From: Vogesella alkaliphila
GTDB taxonomy: Bacteria; Pseudomonadota; Gammaproteobacteria; Burkholderiales; Chromobacteriaceae
NCBI RefSeq assembly: GCF_014652475.1
Contig: NZ_BMYW01000003.1
Coordinates: forward strand, 83,641-147,640
Length of the DNA: 64,000 nucleotides
Reading direction: 5' to 3'
Part shown: piece after piece, positions 63,512 to 64,000 of the stretch
Position numbering within the stretch: position 1 is the stretch's first letter
Layout of the letters: each line of letters begins with the position of its first letter
The notes under the pieces: generated by a model
What the model was told of the DNA's origin: nothing
The model's input: the letters and a program-made list of their open reading frames with translations, nothing else
Databases searched by the model: none
Position numbers and translations under genes: made by a program

Positions 63512-63994
63512 ATGCCGCCACGCACGCTGGCCGAACTGGACGCCCTGCGCGCCGAATGCAAGGCGATGGTGACCCGCCGCGCGGGCCTCTCCGCCGGCGC
63601 CGCGGTGCTGCCGGTGCCGGGGCTGGACATCGGCGCCGATGTCAGCCTGCTGCTGGAAATGATCCCGGCCATCAATCGCAAGTTCGGCCTCAGCCCGGAG
63701 CAGATCGAGGCGCTGGACCCGCAGCTGAAGAAGATCCTGCTGGTGGCCATCACCAGCATCGGCAGCGAGCTGATCGGCAAGCTGGTGACGCGCCCCCTGC
63801 TGCTGAAGCTGCTGCAGCGGGTCGGGCTGCGGCTGGCGACCAAGTCGGCGGCGAAGTTCGTGCCGCTGCTGGGGCAGGCGCTGGCGGCGTCGGTCAGCTT
63901 TGGCGCGATGAAGCTGATCGGCAACGCGCACGTGGACGACTGCTACGCCGTCGCGAGAAAGGTGCTGCTGGCGCGCGGGACGCCGGCAGCCTGA
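63512..63994 (+). CDS. Small helical protein, DUF697-like
   Basis: The 160-residue protein begins MPPRTLAELDALRAECKAMV and contains a Gly/Pro-rich hydrophobic block, GLSAGAAVLPVPGLDIGADVSLLLEMIP, and a second, AAKFVPLLGQALAASVSFGAMKLIGNAH. Repeated PG-D and P-G turns between hydrophobic helices resemble the helical DUF697 region found at the end of some GTPases, but there is no GTPase domain here. The start ATG 63512 has AAAGGAA upstream. It may be membrane-associated. The family call is tentative. Confidence 0.55.
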   Translation: MPPRTLAELDALRAECKAMVTRRAGLSAGAAVLPVPGLDIGADVSLLLEMIPAINRKFGLSPEQIEALDPQLKKILLVAITSIGSELIGKLVTRPLLLKLLQRVGLRLATKSAAKFVPLLGQALAASVSFGAMKLIGNAHVDDCYAVARKVLLARGTPAA

Positions 63995-64000
63995 GATAAG

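Overview
The window reads as a high-GC betaproteobacterial chromosome, most likely order Neisseriales, family Chromobacteriaceae or a close relative. This rests on protein content and gene order (hemC-hemD-hemX-hemY next to ppc, a single-TM FtsK, pobA with an AraC-type PobR, the ftr iron-uptake operon) and is inference; no rRNA or tRNA gene is present to settle it. Coding density is high, almost all genes are ordinary housekeeping or regulatory genes, and several operons use 4-bp ATGA or 1-bp TGATG overlaps.

Bases 1 to about 8356 are the right end of an acquired island of lower GC and different codon use. From the left edge it holds a truncated, degenerate tyrosine-recombinase-like gene with a C-terminal Cys motif; a canonical tyrosine recombinase overlapping it; a divergent two-gene operon encoding an OLD-family ATPase/TOPRIM nuclease and a UvrD-like helicase (class 2 OLD or Gabija-like anti-phage arrangement); and a complete YgjP-like metallopeptidase gene. 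The island ends inside a resident ygjP-like gene, which is cut exactly after the codons for the first residues of its HExxH motif. The island therefore appears to carry a divergent, complete replacement for the gene it disrupts.

Bases 8.4-21 kb: RlmI-like rRNA methyltransferase, DUF1304/thioesterase/TetR cluster with a clear operator, YaeQ, a periplasmic binding protein, PaiB, pobA with its AraC regulator, a MocR-type regulator, CcoG and a Cache-PAS-GGDEF protein. Bases 21-31 kb: LysE exporter, GNAT enzyme, a second diguanylate cyclase, an RsuA-like pseudouridine synthase, the hemCDXY-rhodanese group and an AEC transporter. Bases 31-46 kb: ppc, a LysR regulator, RarD, FtsK, a soluble chemoreceptor, YcaQ, TrhO, a MASE1-GGDEF protein and transaldolase. 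Bases 46-64 kb: phoB-phoR with a Pho box, ftrABCD iron uptake, an Lrp regulator, a yqjDEK-like trio, gapA, an MBL hydrolase with an ATL protein, a GlpR-like regulator, kynU/kynR, an RNB ribonuclease, ogt, alaC and a final helical protein.

Two repeat systems stand out. First, a 12-14 bp word, TGCGGCCAACCTTG on either strand, occurs at least 25 times exactly (core GCGGCCAACCTT) between 8.9 and 63.5 kb, plus about eight GCGGCCAACGTT variants. It is often intergenic, several times paired as a terminator hairpin, and absent from the island. It behaves like a DNA uptake sequence, but it is not one of the Neisseria dialects I know. Second, a MITE-like element of about 143-152 bp (terminal repeats around GAGCSTGTTCACGATCT, TNA target duplications) is present in three copies plus one 16-bp scar. 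Three of these four insertions sit exactly at a stop codon, so the flanking proteins are left intact.
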